The translations under genes were made by a program, and so were the position numbers. From contig NC_087065.1 in assembly GCF_963678635.1 (NCBI RefSeq), positions 60,352,754-60,416,753 of the forward strand: a DNA stretch of 64,000 nt, in the 5' to 3' direction. Numbering within the stretch: the stretch's first letter is position 1; each line of letters begins with the position of its first letter. Of the stretch, positions 11,425-25,000 are shown piece after piece. A model generated the notes under the pieces. The model made no database searches. It was not told where the DNA came from and worked only from the letters and a program-made list of their open reading frames with translations. Origin of the DNA: Symsagittifera roscoffensis. Lineage: Eukaryota; Xenacoelomorpha; Acoela; Convolutidae.

Positions 11425-11450
11425 GCGAAGTGCAACTTCGCCTCTGTATA
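11425..11450 (+). repeat. Hairpin motif GCGAAG..CTTCGC, copy 1
   Basis: GCGAAGTGCAACTTCGC followed by CTCTGTATA forms a short stem-loop. Closely related copies lie at 19520-19545 and 24370-24395, each followed by CTCTGTGTA. Probably the end of a dispersed element. Confidence 0.6.
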
Positions 11451-11750
11451 TCAATTTACAAACTCGGGTTTTGATTTTTTTTTATATAATAGGTTTTGCT
11501 TGTATTTTATTGGCTTAGTTTTTGTTGTCTGAAGAGCAAAAATTGATTTCACTGAAAATAAATTAGGACGATTGTGGTTTTAAAATTCTAAAAATGAATC
11601 GCTCAAAATTTTGGGCATTTTATGGCATTTGGTATTTTCGGCTCAGTGGGCGTCTTTTCCAGTATTAACGGCTTAGTGGCCGCTCGGTGATTACTACCAG
11701 TTTATTTAATGCTGGCAATTGCCTTTCTCTACTGTTTATCTGAAATTGGT

Positions 11751-11810
11751 TTTTCATTACAAAAACAAAATTTTCATTACAAAAACAAAATTTTCATTAC
11801 AAAAACAACT
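11751..11810. repeat. Three-copy 20-bp tandem repeat
   Basis: The unit TTTTCATTACAAAAACAAAA occurs three times head to tail, the last copy diverging in its final two bases. Confidence 0.9.
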
Positions 11811-13841
11811 GCGCTTGAGTTGTAATGCAAGTCATGCAAAGCTCCGCTTCGTCTCTGCGCGTTCTAGTGTGTTTTGCTGTTGAAAAAATTGTTTTGTTAA
11901 GTGTCAATGTTTTAATTCAACCGTTAGATACAGATGATCAACTCGAAACATTTTCATAGCGCTGAAGTATCAGCAGTTAGAATTACTGCTATGTCGAAAT
12001 TTCTCAGTGGAGCTGAATACTTTGCTTCCATTTGCAAGATTATTTTTTGGTGGAGTTAAAAATCTAAAGGTTTTGTTGTAGCTTATTTTGTGTTAAATTA
12101 CCGCAAGCTATTCGTTTTTCAAAATTAAGAATTGTCAGTTTTTTCGGCGAATGTGTTTGATAAAGAAATTAAATTCACTCCGGGCTGAATCAGTTTTTTT
12201 ACTCTTGCATTTTTTAAAAGTTATTTCAGCATCAGAGAAGACGGATTAGTGTAATGTTTATGCTTTGTGCAATATAGGTATCGGTTCGATTCGTTTTCAG
12301 TTTTTTGGCCAAGTTAACCAATGATTTTTGCCTTCACTGTTTTTGCATCCGTTTTTATTGGGCGGTATGTTATCTCTTCAATTTTTTCAATGCTGGATCT
12401 TCGTAAAACAGCTTTTTCAAGGTTCCACTGAATTGCATCTGAATTGAGGACGCTTAATTTTGTTTAAAAGTTTTTTTCCTGTAATCAAAACTTGGTCATA
12501 AAACTTCCGATCTTTTAACAAAGATCAAATATGAACCTTTGAAAGGACATTAGTCTGGACCGTTTAGCCAAGTACAAGTTAATGATTTTTTTTTTCATTT
12601 TGATTATTTTTCTCAAAAGTTGTTTTCCAGGTCTCGGTTATAAAATTTGGCTATTGATTTTCCTGTTTTTAGAATTTTTTTATTGCAAGTGGTACGGAGC
12701 TCTGCTTTGCCTGTGTTAAAGATTTTGAAATAAAAAAGCTATAACGTGAAATATTTTATTCGAAAGATGAAAATTCAAAAGATGAAATAAGTTTAAAAAA
12801 TGTAAAGCATTTTAAATTTCCTTGCAATTTTAATGAGTTTTTCCGATTTTCGGCACGATGAATTTGTGTGTCGGACAAGTTTGTGGCAATAGCAGTTTCG
12901 TTTAAATGTCAAAATTGGCAATGCTATTCTGAAGTTAAATTTGGTTAAAATTCGAATTATCTGTTCCGGTTTTTCCATCTTGTGCAGAAAAACGTGTGTG
13001 GTGTTGGAGGCTGAGTAAAATTTATTTAGGGCTTGAAAATCAGGGAAGTGAATTTTTGTGTTTATTTGTTGTCATAGCAGGCTTTTATTCGATATTATTC
13101 CACCTTTTAGTGTTATTTGAATGCTAACTGGAAGTTGTGCAAATGAAAAAAGTTTTAACGGGTGAAAAAAATTATCACTTCAAGGAGTGAGTTTTATTAT
13201 TTATATAACTGGGTGTAATTTCCTTTTTCTGTGCCATTCAGCTCCCAAGTTTTGTTTTAAACACAGTTGACGAAAAGTGTTTCTTCAAAGTTATACCGCT
13301 GTACTCTGCTACTTTCGCGCAATGCTAGGCTGTATAGGGCGAATATATTTTGACTTGGGGAATTGTTGAGGTCTAATCTTTGAGAATTGACGGAGGAGGT
13401 ATTGAATGATGGTGTTGCTGTCTATAAATAGGTCGGAATTAAGTTGCATCAAGGAAAAGGAATCTGGGGAGGGTAGGTGATCATTTGTGCTTCTGGCATT
13501 TTCACCGTCTTTTGGTTGTGGTGTATGTCTGTTAGTTCCCACACACCTTCCCTCTAAACAACGAACTTTATCAACTTAATTGCCGTTTCCTTCATATGCG
13601 AAATTATAAATATTGAATGAAGGAGGAGGAGTCTTTTTTGTGGAGCTGAGCCTAGGCGTGCCTTTTTTTTTCTCCCTCCCGCCTAAGCCTACTTTGAATC
13701 GGGGGAACTTATATTTTTCAACTCTTATCACTGCTTTTCGATTCCATCGCAGAGCAGACATAAAATATGGTTTGCTTATATAGGAGTGGATATGCGCTTG
13801 GTGCGCTCTAATTATGAGTGGGTTTCGTTAAGTTAAGTTAA

Positions 13842-14054
13842 GTGAAGTTAAGTTACCAGGCCATGACTGTGTTGCTAAAGAGCGCCCTAAACCAACAACA
13901 ACAGAGAATAGAACTGATTGTGGCGAAATTGTGTTCCAATGCCCGCCCAGCCATTCCATGCCAGAAGATCCCTGCTGAGCCAAATGCAGTCAAGGCATAT
14001 CGTGCCCTCTGTGGGATATGTATGTCTCAGCTATCCCCTAATAAAATTCATTAA
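13842..14054 (+). other. Possible upstream exon or uORF region of the MPP-like gene
   Basis: A plus-strand frame of 70 codons with a Gln run (NQQQQRIELIV) and two CxxC-like Cys pairs ends at 14052-14054. An acceptor-like TTAAGTTACCAG precedes ATG at about 13863. It lies 520 bases upstream of the MPP-like start and could be 5' untranslated sequence with an upstream ORF. A second ORF (14280-14522) between them is hydrophobic and low-complexity. Neither is recognised. Confidence 0.2.
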
Positions 14055-14576
14055 CTTCTAATTCCGTGCCAGCAGTGCGTGTATTTACCTCCTAACTATT
14101 TCGTCCCTTGTCACAGCACAAACATTTGCTCCTTTCGCTGGTCTAGCGCTACTAGTTTTGGTTAGTGGTGTCTGTAGTGCTAGTGCCGGACACTTGCCAG
14201 TAGTCCCAATCCAGCCCAACCCAGCCAACTAACTGAACCTGATCAAATAGCCGGAATAGGAATATTCAAAAAAGCCTATTTGCATTCAAAGCCATATTTG
14301 TCTAACTTCTCTTACTGTTATCGATCGGTTCAACTGGCTAATATATCAATTTCCTATATTCACCCAAACCAACCTCTCAACCTGTGTAATTTTTTATGTA
14401 ACTCCTTTACTTGGTTATTCCTTTTCCTTACATTGCCAATTATGCTGCCAACAACACTGCTATTACCTCTAATCCCGCCAAGTGCAATAAAATCGAGTCG
14501 CACATACGAAATTAACTCTTAAAAAGCTTTCAACTATCAAGTCTCTAAGGAGTTAACTTGAAGAAGAAAAGAAGTA

Positions 14577-16074
14577 ATGGTCGAAATATCGACCCAGACC
14601 GAGTTGGAGCAACCCTGCCCGATCCCACCGTTCAACACCCTTGCGACACAAACGGGGCCGGCCCTTAATGATGCCATGCAGAGTTCAGTTCAGCAAAACC
14701 ATCAGCTACCAATGGTCTCAAAACATCCCAGCGAAGTTAACCTTATGAGCATCGAAGGTAACAACAGTTCCTGTCTCGAGAATAACGGCAAAGATGATCA
14801 CGTAAATCAACAGCAAATGCAAAAGCGTTATCGATCTTCAAGTGCCAAATCACAAAAAGCAAGAGCGGTTAGCCATCGAAATCTAGCAAGTCCTTTTGGA
14901 GCCAATGATGCAATTGTTGTGAACTCGCACCATAACCAGAATTTACAATCTCACGAAAAGCAATCGTCGCTGCCTAAATGGAAGACCTTCCATAGTGAAG
15001 TTTCAGAAACTTCAGCTAGCCCACCTTGGCCGCAAAATATACACAGCATCAACAATAACAACAGTTTTTCAACAGATTCGGAGAATCTGGGAAAAACTAT
15101 TTATGTAGTAAATCAACCTTCATTGAAAACTCAACTTCCAAGGGAAGCAAGGTCACTGAAAGACCTGGTGTCTGCTTCACAGCAGAAGGATCCTTCAGTC
15201 CATGCTTTGCCCTTTGGCAGTAATCAACATCGAGCAGCAATGGATCCTCACACCGAGTATGTAGGCTATTCGGAATGTTCACATTGTGGCGCCTTATCAG
15301 CCAAATCCCTCGACAAAATTCACATAGTGCCCACAACTAACAAGAACTTACGAGCGCTGGAACATGAGAGTCTCGGGTTGAGAAATTCGGTAGCTGTGGG
15401 ATCGGCAAATGAATCGACTCAGGGTTTAATCGATTTGGCAATTTTGGAGCGTTCGAATTCCAGACATCGAAGTCGAGACACGTCAGATCGTAGTAGAGAA
15501 CGATCTTCATTTCATAGGTCTAGAAGTCGTTCTAGGAACAAACATGTTCATATTTCCAGCGAAGTGATATCAATAAACAACTCTTTGAAACGAAGTAAGT
15601 CGGCAAAGAGTTCAGACAACAACTCGGCCAATGAAAACTGTTATGATTCTATTGACTGCCACAATCCTATATACATAAACCCGGTGTCGTCGCGGGGTAG
15701 TTTGAAAACAAGTAATACCGAGGCTTCGTTTTGGAGTTTGACCAACAATAAATATTTGCACCCTCCTTTCCGAGACGAATCGGGACCATCGAGCAGTTTA
15801 ACGACAACTGACAGTCGCGAGGACAGTTTACTCTCGACAGAAGGAATCAACACTGCAAACTCAAAGTTATCGTCTAACAGTTTTGCTTCCACAAATAATG
15901 TTGGGTCCACATTGCAAATGTTTAATAATGTGAATAACAACGTGGAGACTAGTTTTGTCAGTGGATATCATCTTCATCCTATTAATTACCATCATAATTA
16001 TGCTCACTCATCATCTTCATCGTCGACAACTAACTCGAAACCTAAATCCCTTTTTCCGCCATTTTGGAAGAAAG
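14577..16074 (+). CDS. MPP2/MPP6: MPP-like exon 1: disordered N-terminal extension
   Basis: Encodes residues 1-499 plus one base (phase 1 donor AAAG|GTTCGT). It is Ser/Asn/Gln-rich with no folded domain visible. Two TQT motifs (ISTQTELE at residues 4-11 and LATQTGPA at 22-29) fit the LC8 dynein-light-chain binding pattern. A CSHC pair sits at 234-237 and an Arg/Ser-dipeptide stretch at about 295-322. The low-complexity tail has runs of Ser and His before PPFWKK at the exon end. Confidence 0.88.
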
Positions 16075-19000
16075 GTTCGTTTTAAGAACTATTTGACTGT
16101 TGATAAGCTTTGGTTCTTTATATTAACTCAAACAAAATCGAATGCGTCTTAAACGATTTATTCATATCGGCTCGTTTAACTCGAGATTGAATTGTGGAAA
16201 AAAGTTAGCTTAAAGTAATATCGCGATTTTATTTTGTTGCTTTCGAAAATCGTATTCTGAAGTTTCTGTTGTGCGATCTTTTTCAACTGAAAAGTGTTTA
16301 CATAAGTATATAGAATAAATGATGTGACAATTAATAGGTGCATCACGAAATCACCAGCATCACCATTTTGAAATTTTTAAATGTGTATATTGTATACTTG
16401 TATTAATGTAAGCTAATTTCTGTGTTCTAGTTGCCATTGGAGACGTGGTGAGAGGCATGGGCGATCTGCAGTACAATGCAGGAGCCAGCATGAAGGACCT
16501 CATATTCCTTCGTTCTTTGCTGGAGAATCCAGTGATGCATCGGCTAGTCAGAACTCACGACTCCCTGGACCCCAATCAACAGGCAATGGGTATGAACTCT
16601 TCGCAGCACCCGGACGATCACTACGTCCAGCCTCCTACAAGGTTCAGACCGCAGCCTTTGAACGACAAATTGTCCGCTTTGTGTCGTGGCGTCACTGATG
16701 AGCTGGACAGACGCCCCAATTTAAAGGACAACGCCTTCTTGTCAAGACTGATTAAGTCGCCCGAGTTTGCGGTGAGAAACATTTTTGACAATGGCTTCTT
16801 TGAACTTTAATTTTCATGCAAAGTAATTCGCCAGATTATCGGGATTTAATGAGTACAAGCTCATATAGACCACAAAAAAAAGAATTCAACGGAGACCAAA
16901 TTTTCAGTAATAAAATTTTTGATATAAATTTATTTTGTGAGTGCATTTCTTGCAGGCGTTGGCTAGTACGCACGACCAGGTTGCCACGAAAGTGTACGAC
17001 GAAAGCAGGTTCCTCCCTGACCAGTTTGACCAGCTTTACCTCGAAGATGAGCCGAGACCTGAGGCATCAGCAGATTTAGTGAAGGCTGTGCGCGTCGTGG
17101 GTCTGCGGAAGACTCCCGGTGAACCCCTTGGTCTAACGTTGAAAGTGGATGACCTGACCGGATCTCTGAAGGTATCCAGAATTCTGGATGGTGGAGAAGT
17201 TGATAGACAAGGTCATGTACTGTTTTTATACATTTGCTGATTTGCTTTGCCATGATCTCAAACTACTTGAATTTGAACAATGCGAATGCATGTTTTCAGC
17301 TGAAAATAGTTGCTTTGAAGCAAAACATTCATATAGCATATTTATGTTATCGCATTTATGTTACAATATAAGACGAGGACGATAAAAATACAGAAATACT
17401 TGAAAATATTTAGAGGAAAACGATTGTCAGAGCAGAAAAGTTCATGGTTTCGCAGACAGATGGAGCCAATGAGATGAAATCTGAATTTGACCTGTTTCGG
17501 TTGAATGTATCTTTTCTTGTTTCTAGGTCTTTTATCGGTGGGGGATGTGGTGCTGCAGATCAATGGTTACCCTTGCGAGGGGGAGTTTGTGAAGCTGGAC
17601 AATGGGGACAAACAGAGGGTGTCGGAGTATTTGAAGAACTATAATGGAGACCTCAAGTTGGCCATACAGGCTTTGGCAGAGGAGAATCACGCACACCAGA
17701 CTCATGTGAGTATCATACTTGACCAAGATGATCAGGACTTTTCCGATCAAATTTTAGGGGCTCGAGTTGTTTTAAGGGAGCCTGTATAATAGCCTCAAAC
17801 GGCCTCAATTATAATTTTAAAAAAGTTTTGGGATATATGTAGCAAATGCTTGAAAAGTTTGCGGTAAAATTCGCGATCGTAAGGATAACTGAAAAACTTC
17901 GATTGCTCTAAATTAACTATTTCAACTTTTCGAAAACGGGTCAAATTAATTTTTAACATTTCTTCTAGCATCAGTGGTGATTACAAAAATAACCAAAAAG
18001 ATCAAGTTATACAAGTGGACAGTGTGGAAAATTTCTAGTACTATGGAAAACATTAATTATGCTTCTTTCATGTAGTCCATATTTGCACAAATTTTCCTGA
18101 AGTGTCTGATTAGAATTTTTTCTCATGAAAATTTTCTGACTACCTTTTTTACGAACTCAAAATGCTAAGTTCCTGATTGTTTAATCATTATTTGTTCGTC
18201 TTCGTAACCAAGTACAAGTTACAAAAATAAAATAACTGCAAGAATTAACCGCTCATCAAATGCCGTGCTTCAAATTTTTACTTGAGTTCAAATGAGTTCA
18301 AACTAAATTCGATGTACGGTCGATTTGATTGCATAGTTTAGAAAACCGTATGGCTTTCTTCGAGCATGATTTATCATTGTGAAAGAGTTGGCGCTAAAGT
18401 AAAAGTAATAAATGTGTCGTCTATTCAGGTGTACATGCGTGCTCTGTTCTCGTACAATCCGGAGAAAGATGATTTGTTACCGAATAAGGAATTGGGACTG
18501 AAGTTCCAGAGTGGAGACATATTGGAGATTGTGGAGTCACAGAAAGATCCCAACTGGTGGCAGGTATACAACCATAATACACATAACAGTATTGAAAGCA
18601 CAGCAATCTTTTTGAGCGATAATAAATGTTTTGAATGAGTGGAATGAAGTTGAGCTTCATTTTTCGAGCGGAGATTTTATTTTTTTAAAAATTAAATGTG
18701 GGATCTATAAGTTTCTTAAAATTGAGAGAGATTTAATAGGCTAGGTTTGACTAAAGTATGGAATAACCTAATTAATTTCCTGTTTTCTTGACTGCATTAT
18801 CCCTTATCCATTTATATCTTTCTGCTTCAATTCTACAGTTGAGCTTTATTTTTGAACGTGTAGTGTCTCAAAGTTTGTTCAGGCTCAAATTTGATTTTTT
18901 TCGCGGTTCGACTGTTGATTTCTTTTTAAATTCAGTTCATTATTTCTTTTGTTTACGCAAGCAAAGCTTGTGTTATAGTATGAACTATCTTTTTTTTCCA

Positions 19001-22000
19001 ACCTAAGTCGCAAATGTTGCGATAATATGTGTTCATTTTGAAAGTGTTCATTTTGATCAATAACCAGCTATTAAGTACAGCCAATGCTAAGGGTATTAAC
19101 ACAGACTATTATATAACAAAGAGCACTTCAAAGTATTATATTATATATTATATTATAAGTATTATTATATTATAAGTATTATATTACTAATAGCTTCAAA
19201 GTAGAATGGATCTGTAGCGTAGAGGTAGGTAAGGAGACCCACAACAAAATAAGCGGGTTCGAACCTGGGCAATGTTGGATGTCTTTAATGAACTTTTTCG
19301 TATACTAGTTAAAATGTGTCCGCTCTATAAATTGAGGCATGTTAGTTGGTAAATTTCGTTTTTTTTTTTTCAAATTGACTGCTAGTGCGTCATAATTGGC
19401 TTGCGTCACTTAGCAATTATGTAAACTCTTAATTGGCGTGCGTCACTTAAAAATTTTGTAAAGTTGTACTCATTCAGGTTTTTCCAGTAGCGTTATCGGT
19501 CATATTTTTGCTTGTGTATGCGAAGTGCAAGTTCTCCTCTGTGTAAAAGGAAGGTAAACTCCGCTATCGAACAGCAAAATGTAAAGGTCACGAAAAATGT
19601 GATCGACTTATAGTTTCGAAAGTAGATTTTAATTTTCAGAGTTACCTGTGGAATATAAAATTTACTAATTGATCCAGTTTTCTAAAATAGTTATTTTTCT
19701 TAACAAAATGTCAATCGTAAATTTTTTAGTCCATTGAACTTCAAAGAGATTTGAGACCATGTTTTTTTCTTTGAAGTTGGAATCCCAGCTATTGATCCAG
19801 TTTGCTCAAATTGAGTTAATTTTTATCAAAAAAGTGTCAATCATAAACTTTTCTTCAGTTAATATTTGAGACCATATTTTTTGAGACCACATATTTTTTC
19901 TTTGAAATATATTTTAAAGTTTTTCAAAAAGCAAGTCAGGTTTTTTTGTTCCCTTGCGTTCTTTGAATCTTTTCCAAATGGATGTTGGCTATGTTTGTTG
20001 GTAACATTCGCTTTGGTAAATGCGCATTCATTTTCTATCAATTTGGAGATCAATTGGGAAATTGATTCAATTGTTTAAGAAAGGAAAGGAATAATTATGC
20101 TCGGTTTTTTTATTCAGACCAATAATATTTTTTATCATAAACTTAATTAAACCACTGAAAATTATTTCATTACTGAGTTTAAACTTTTTAAATATTTCAC
20201 CTGTAATCGTTTTTATTAAGTGGTGGTGATATTAGATTTGCCAAAATGGACTTATTTTTGTGCACCTTTAAGAATTAGTTTTCGATGCTCAACGCGTGAG
20301 CGGGATATTTTTGAGCGCGATGAATCATTTTGCTCTCAAAATCTCTTTTAATCTATTTGATGCAAACTAATCGATTCCATTAATTACGAATTAGATTCAA
20401 GTTTTAAGTATAAAAATTATTTTGCTATAGGGTGTAAACTACGGAAAAATGCATTTCAATTTTAGTTCGAGACAAGCTGGATGGTAATCGGTGTTTACAG
20501 TTAAAGTACTCAAACCTGTTTAGGCTCGTCTGTACACTGACGGTGACAGCAGTAGAGCGCGTTTGATTCCGAGCCAGACTCTGGAGGAGCGGAGGGCGGC
20601 TTATGCACGACCGGATTTGATCGATACGAAGAAGCAGAAGTACGGTGGCCTGACTTCCAAGAAGCGCAAGAAAAAGGAGGTCTACTCTGCCAAAAATAGT
20701 ATGTTGGAATTTAAATCGTTTTTTTTTCTGGTCCGCATTACTTGGCTGAAAAGGAAATACGTTTTGAGATGATTAAATTCATCAAATGTACCTGTTTAGA
20801 TAGATTTCACATTAATCGAGGGACATTATTTGTTGTTTGTGTTATCACAAAATCTTCCTGGGTAGTCGATAGTGTGACATCCAAATTTATTTTCGTTCCC
20901 TTTAATCAGTTCAGCTTTTGGAACTCACTTAACAATATAATTTCAAATCAGAGCTCAAATTCCACACTCGCACTCATGAAACACTCAAATGACTCAAAAA
21001 TAGAAGCTTAAAACCAGTTTTTTTTCAAAATTGTGGTTTTTCCGAATTACTTGCGAAAGCGGTTTTTTCGATATTTCAAAGCTTGTAAAATTTGACAAAA
21101 GAATTATCAAAAATCAACTGAGTGTTTGTTTGTTTTTCAGATTCGGACTTCGACCGACTGGACCTTACGTTCTACGAGGAGGTTGCACGCATGCCTCCCT
21201 TCCCACGAAAGACACTGGTGCTAATCGGGACGACTGGAGTCGGTCGTAGAACCATCAAAAACACACTCATCAAAACATATCCTGACAACTTCGCCACACC
21301 CATACCTAGTGAGAAACAGCTTTCATTCCAAGTTATCAGTTTTTGAAAAAGCTGAGGCATTTTATTATTGAAAATGGGGATGAACGATCGTATAGTTCTC
21401 GAATCAATACACACACTATAAATTGTGAAGCGACAATTTTTAACAGTCTACAATTCGTAACAAGCGACAATTCGTAACAATAATTTAAGGGGTAAACACT
21501 AATTTATGCGAACTATTCCTCTTGTGTCTGGCGGATGTAAATGTAGGGTGTCAAGACAAAAGATACCATACCAAAAGCTCCCATGACAAAAGATACCATA
21601 CCAAAAGATCCCTAGGTTGGGGGTAGGGGCCTGACGGCCCTTTGAGTATTGCGCCTAGCGAAAAAAAGTTGATCAAAATTGAGAATGATATTTTTTATCA
21701 AATAGAATGGCAAGTGATTTGTAAGGAATGATTTCAAAGCTTAAGAATTTTGCAAAAAAACTCAATTTGGTACCGACTTGAGTTGTCGGGAAAATCTGGC
21801 CAATTTTGGCAAAGTTGGTTTTGATTAATTTGAAGTCCTTTTCAACTTCAATTGAAGTCTAAGCTGTTTTGAAGTTTGAGTTTCATTTTAAAGGCCAAGT
21901 GATAAGCAAGTCATTTATGTTCGAAACTTGTGCAGCAAAATTTTGCCATTTCTTTGATTTTAACCGACGCTTTGTTTTTGCTTTGACCGATTAACCGCTT

Positions 22001-25000
22001 TATTTTCAATTCTCAGGTTCTGTGTTATTTTATTATGGTATCTTATGTCGTGGGCGATTTTAGAACGAGGTATCTTTTGGAATGGTATTTTATTGACTGG
22101 GATCTTCTCGTTTGGGATCTTAAGGTAAAGGATCTTTCGTCATGTAACCAAACGCAGCGGATAGAAGCGGAGCAAGCGTATTTTACTTGCCAATGCCGTC
22201 TTACGAATTGTCGCTCGTTACGAGTTTACGCCTGTTACGAATTGTCGCCCTACCATTTTAAACGGCACTAAACTTTTTCTATCTGATCGGAACATTCTGT
22301 ACTACTTGCCGAGAAGCCGGCTATCTTTGTTAAGAGTCATGAACGCAGTGAATACTTTGTATAGTTCTTGGTGAGTTTTTTGTTTTTCCTTTCGGGAAAA
22401 AGTGTTAAAATTTGTTCACGCTGAAACTTGCGCCGTTTGACTTCTATCTTTGTTGAAATGAACGCAAACTCCGCTATGGAGCAGCAAAAAGGTAAAGGTC
22501 AGAAAAAACCTGATCAACTTCTAGTTTCGAAAGTGGAATTTATTTTTAGATATCCCAGCGAAGTAAAATATTTACCTTTTGACCCAGTTTTCTCTAGTTG
22601 GGTTAATATTATCAAAAAATGCCAATCATACGTTGTTCTCGAAATTGAAAGAGCTATAAGGGCATCTATTTTTTATTTGAAATTCGAAAGTTGAGATTTT
22701 CAAAAAAAACAGTCCAGTATTTTTTTCCGTTTAATTGCGTTCATTGACTCTTTTCCAACTGTCTGTCGGCTGTCTTACTTTGAAATTCGAAAGTTGAAGT
22801 TTTATCAAAAAATAAGTCAGAATTTTTTGTTCTGTTTCCTTGTATTCATGACTCTTTTCCAACTGTCTGTTGGCGACGTTTTTAATATGCTTTTCTCAAA
22901 ATTGGTGTATAGTTGCGTGAAATGCGCTTTTTGAAAACTTGGTCAGACAAATATTGAATCAGTAAAATCTAAACTTAAGTGTTCAAGAAGTAAAGGCAGG
23001 TGAACTAATTTTAATTGGAAGTGCGAAGTTGGTTAGATGCTTCATTTAAAACATATATACAACTGTGAGTTTGTGATGAATTGACTATGTTTTGTTTACA
23101 GCCACTTCGCGACCAGTACGAGAGGGGGAGATCCCCGGCAAATCATACAACTTTATCAATAAAAAACAGATGGAAGAGGACATCAGAGACAACATGTAAG
23201 CAGATGATTATAATTAACTACTAATTTTAATTGATTTTTTCGAGAGTTGACTGGGTATCAACTTAGCTTTTTGTATGAAATTAAGCTTTCATTTTTTCTG
23301 AGAAAGACGCTTTTTAATTGCATCCAAAATCAATATATTTTGAGCCTGTGCAATTAGACAACTTATCGTTATGCGTGTGAGATAAAAATTAGACACTAGA
23401 AAATATCTCCCCTATTCGGTATCTATTCGAATAGGGAGAGATATTCGATGATATCTATTCGAATATTCTGCCGGACATACTGAAGTAACTAAATGTGTGT
23501 TATCATGGTCTTCAGGTACTTGGAGTATGGCGAGTTCCATGAGAACTACTATGGCACGAGCATAGACAGCATCCACAACATCATAGACCAGGGCAAGATG
23601 TGTGTGCTAGACTGCAGTCCCAATGCACTCAAACTCCTCCGCACAGCCGAGTTTATGCCCTTTGTCGTCCTCATCTCATCGCCCCCCTTTGAGAGACTGC
23701 GGCAGCTGAGAGGCATGGACAACCAACAGCTCCATGCCAGCACAACCACTCTGTCCAGGCTAAGTGTAAGATAGCACTTTTATTTCACTCGCGAGCGTAG
23801 TGTGATAGTACGACTATTCCTTTTTTTCCAACCTAAGTAGCAAATATTAGTGGCTCTCTTGGCGGCACTTTTGCGGCTTTTTGATAGAATGTTCTTTGGC
23901 ATTCGACTAGTAATGAGTTAAAACAGTTGACGCTTTTTTCATTCATCGAATGAAGAGAAAAAAGCTATTTGTTTCTAACAACAGTACAAAAATAAAATCG
24001 ATTTCAGACATTTTCCAACTCAATATATCTCACACTTTTTTGAAATGCATAATTTGGCAGTCTTTATGCTTTCCATTTTATTACTAACAACCCAAATTAC
24101 TGCTCCAAATTACTACATTAAAATTTGTCTATATTTGTGTTTTAGTGTCTTTTTGTATTCGGATTGACATTTTATTATCATATGTAGCTGCTTTATTTGT
24201 GACTAATATTAGTGAATTGTGGTGCAGATGCTAGGGAAGGGGACTCCAAATCTTTTGGCCATAAGATCGAATACACCACAGCTAAAATTTTAACTTTCAA
24301 GGCTTATTTTCATTTTTTTTAAATTTCAATTTGTAGAGCTGCTTTTTTCTCGTTTTCCCGCTAGTTTTTGCGAAGCATAGCTTCGCCTCTGTGTATGAAC
24401 CTGCTTAGTCTTTCAATGTATTATGTGCCTTATTTAAGTTTTTTTTATTATGAACTTAATTGAATTATAAAATATACCGCTTTTTCAAGCGATTCGTTTT
24501 AAGACAAATTCATATATTAATATCCTTGCCTTGTCCACGCAATTAGTTGATGCTCAAAAAGGGAAAGGGCGAGGTTTTTCGTCTACATTTTATAAATACT
24601 TTTGGTTCGACTAACTCAAGTTTCTTTGCAAGCCTTTCAAGTGTTCCTAACATTTTTTACCCATGAGCGCGCGATGCCATTTGGACCGTCGACATGTCGT
24701 CAACCTTAATCAGCGCGTAGATACCTCTTGGCGTGAAATCTTGTTAGATTAACATGAGTTCATTTTTAGAGTCTTTTCTTTGTCTTTGGTATAGCTGATC
24801 AAGGTGGGAGCGTGCTCATTGAGAAGTCGTTTCTAAAAGCTATCTAATCGATCCTTTGCTAGCTTGCAGGTTTTGTTGCTTGATTTGTTGATGCTTGGTT
24901 GTGCGTAGGTTAAAGAGGTAACGTAGATGAATGGCTTTCTAAGCAAGAAATGGTTCGGTGTAAGTAGTTGTTCATCAATGTACTGAAATCGTAATCAATC

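Larger units (their letters stand above)
8889..13841. other. Intergenic stretch with repeats, no gene recognised
   Basis: AT-rich non-coding sequence. It contains copies of small dispersed motifs (about 9878-9930 and 11425-11450), a three-copy 20-bp tandem repeat at 11751-11810, and a GC-rich patch near 10415-10530 with GGCGCGCG and GGCGCCAAAGGCGCC. ORFs here are short and low-complexity. Confidence 0.6.

Noticed and set aside
14280-14522. Hydrophobic 80-codon ORF upstream of the MPP start
   Set aside because: Low-complexity Leu/Pro/Phe translation of a pyrimidine-rich 5' region; no splice or homology support.
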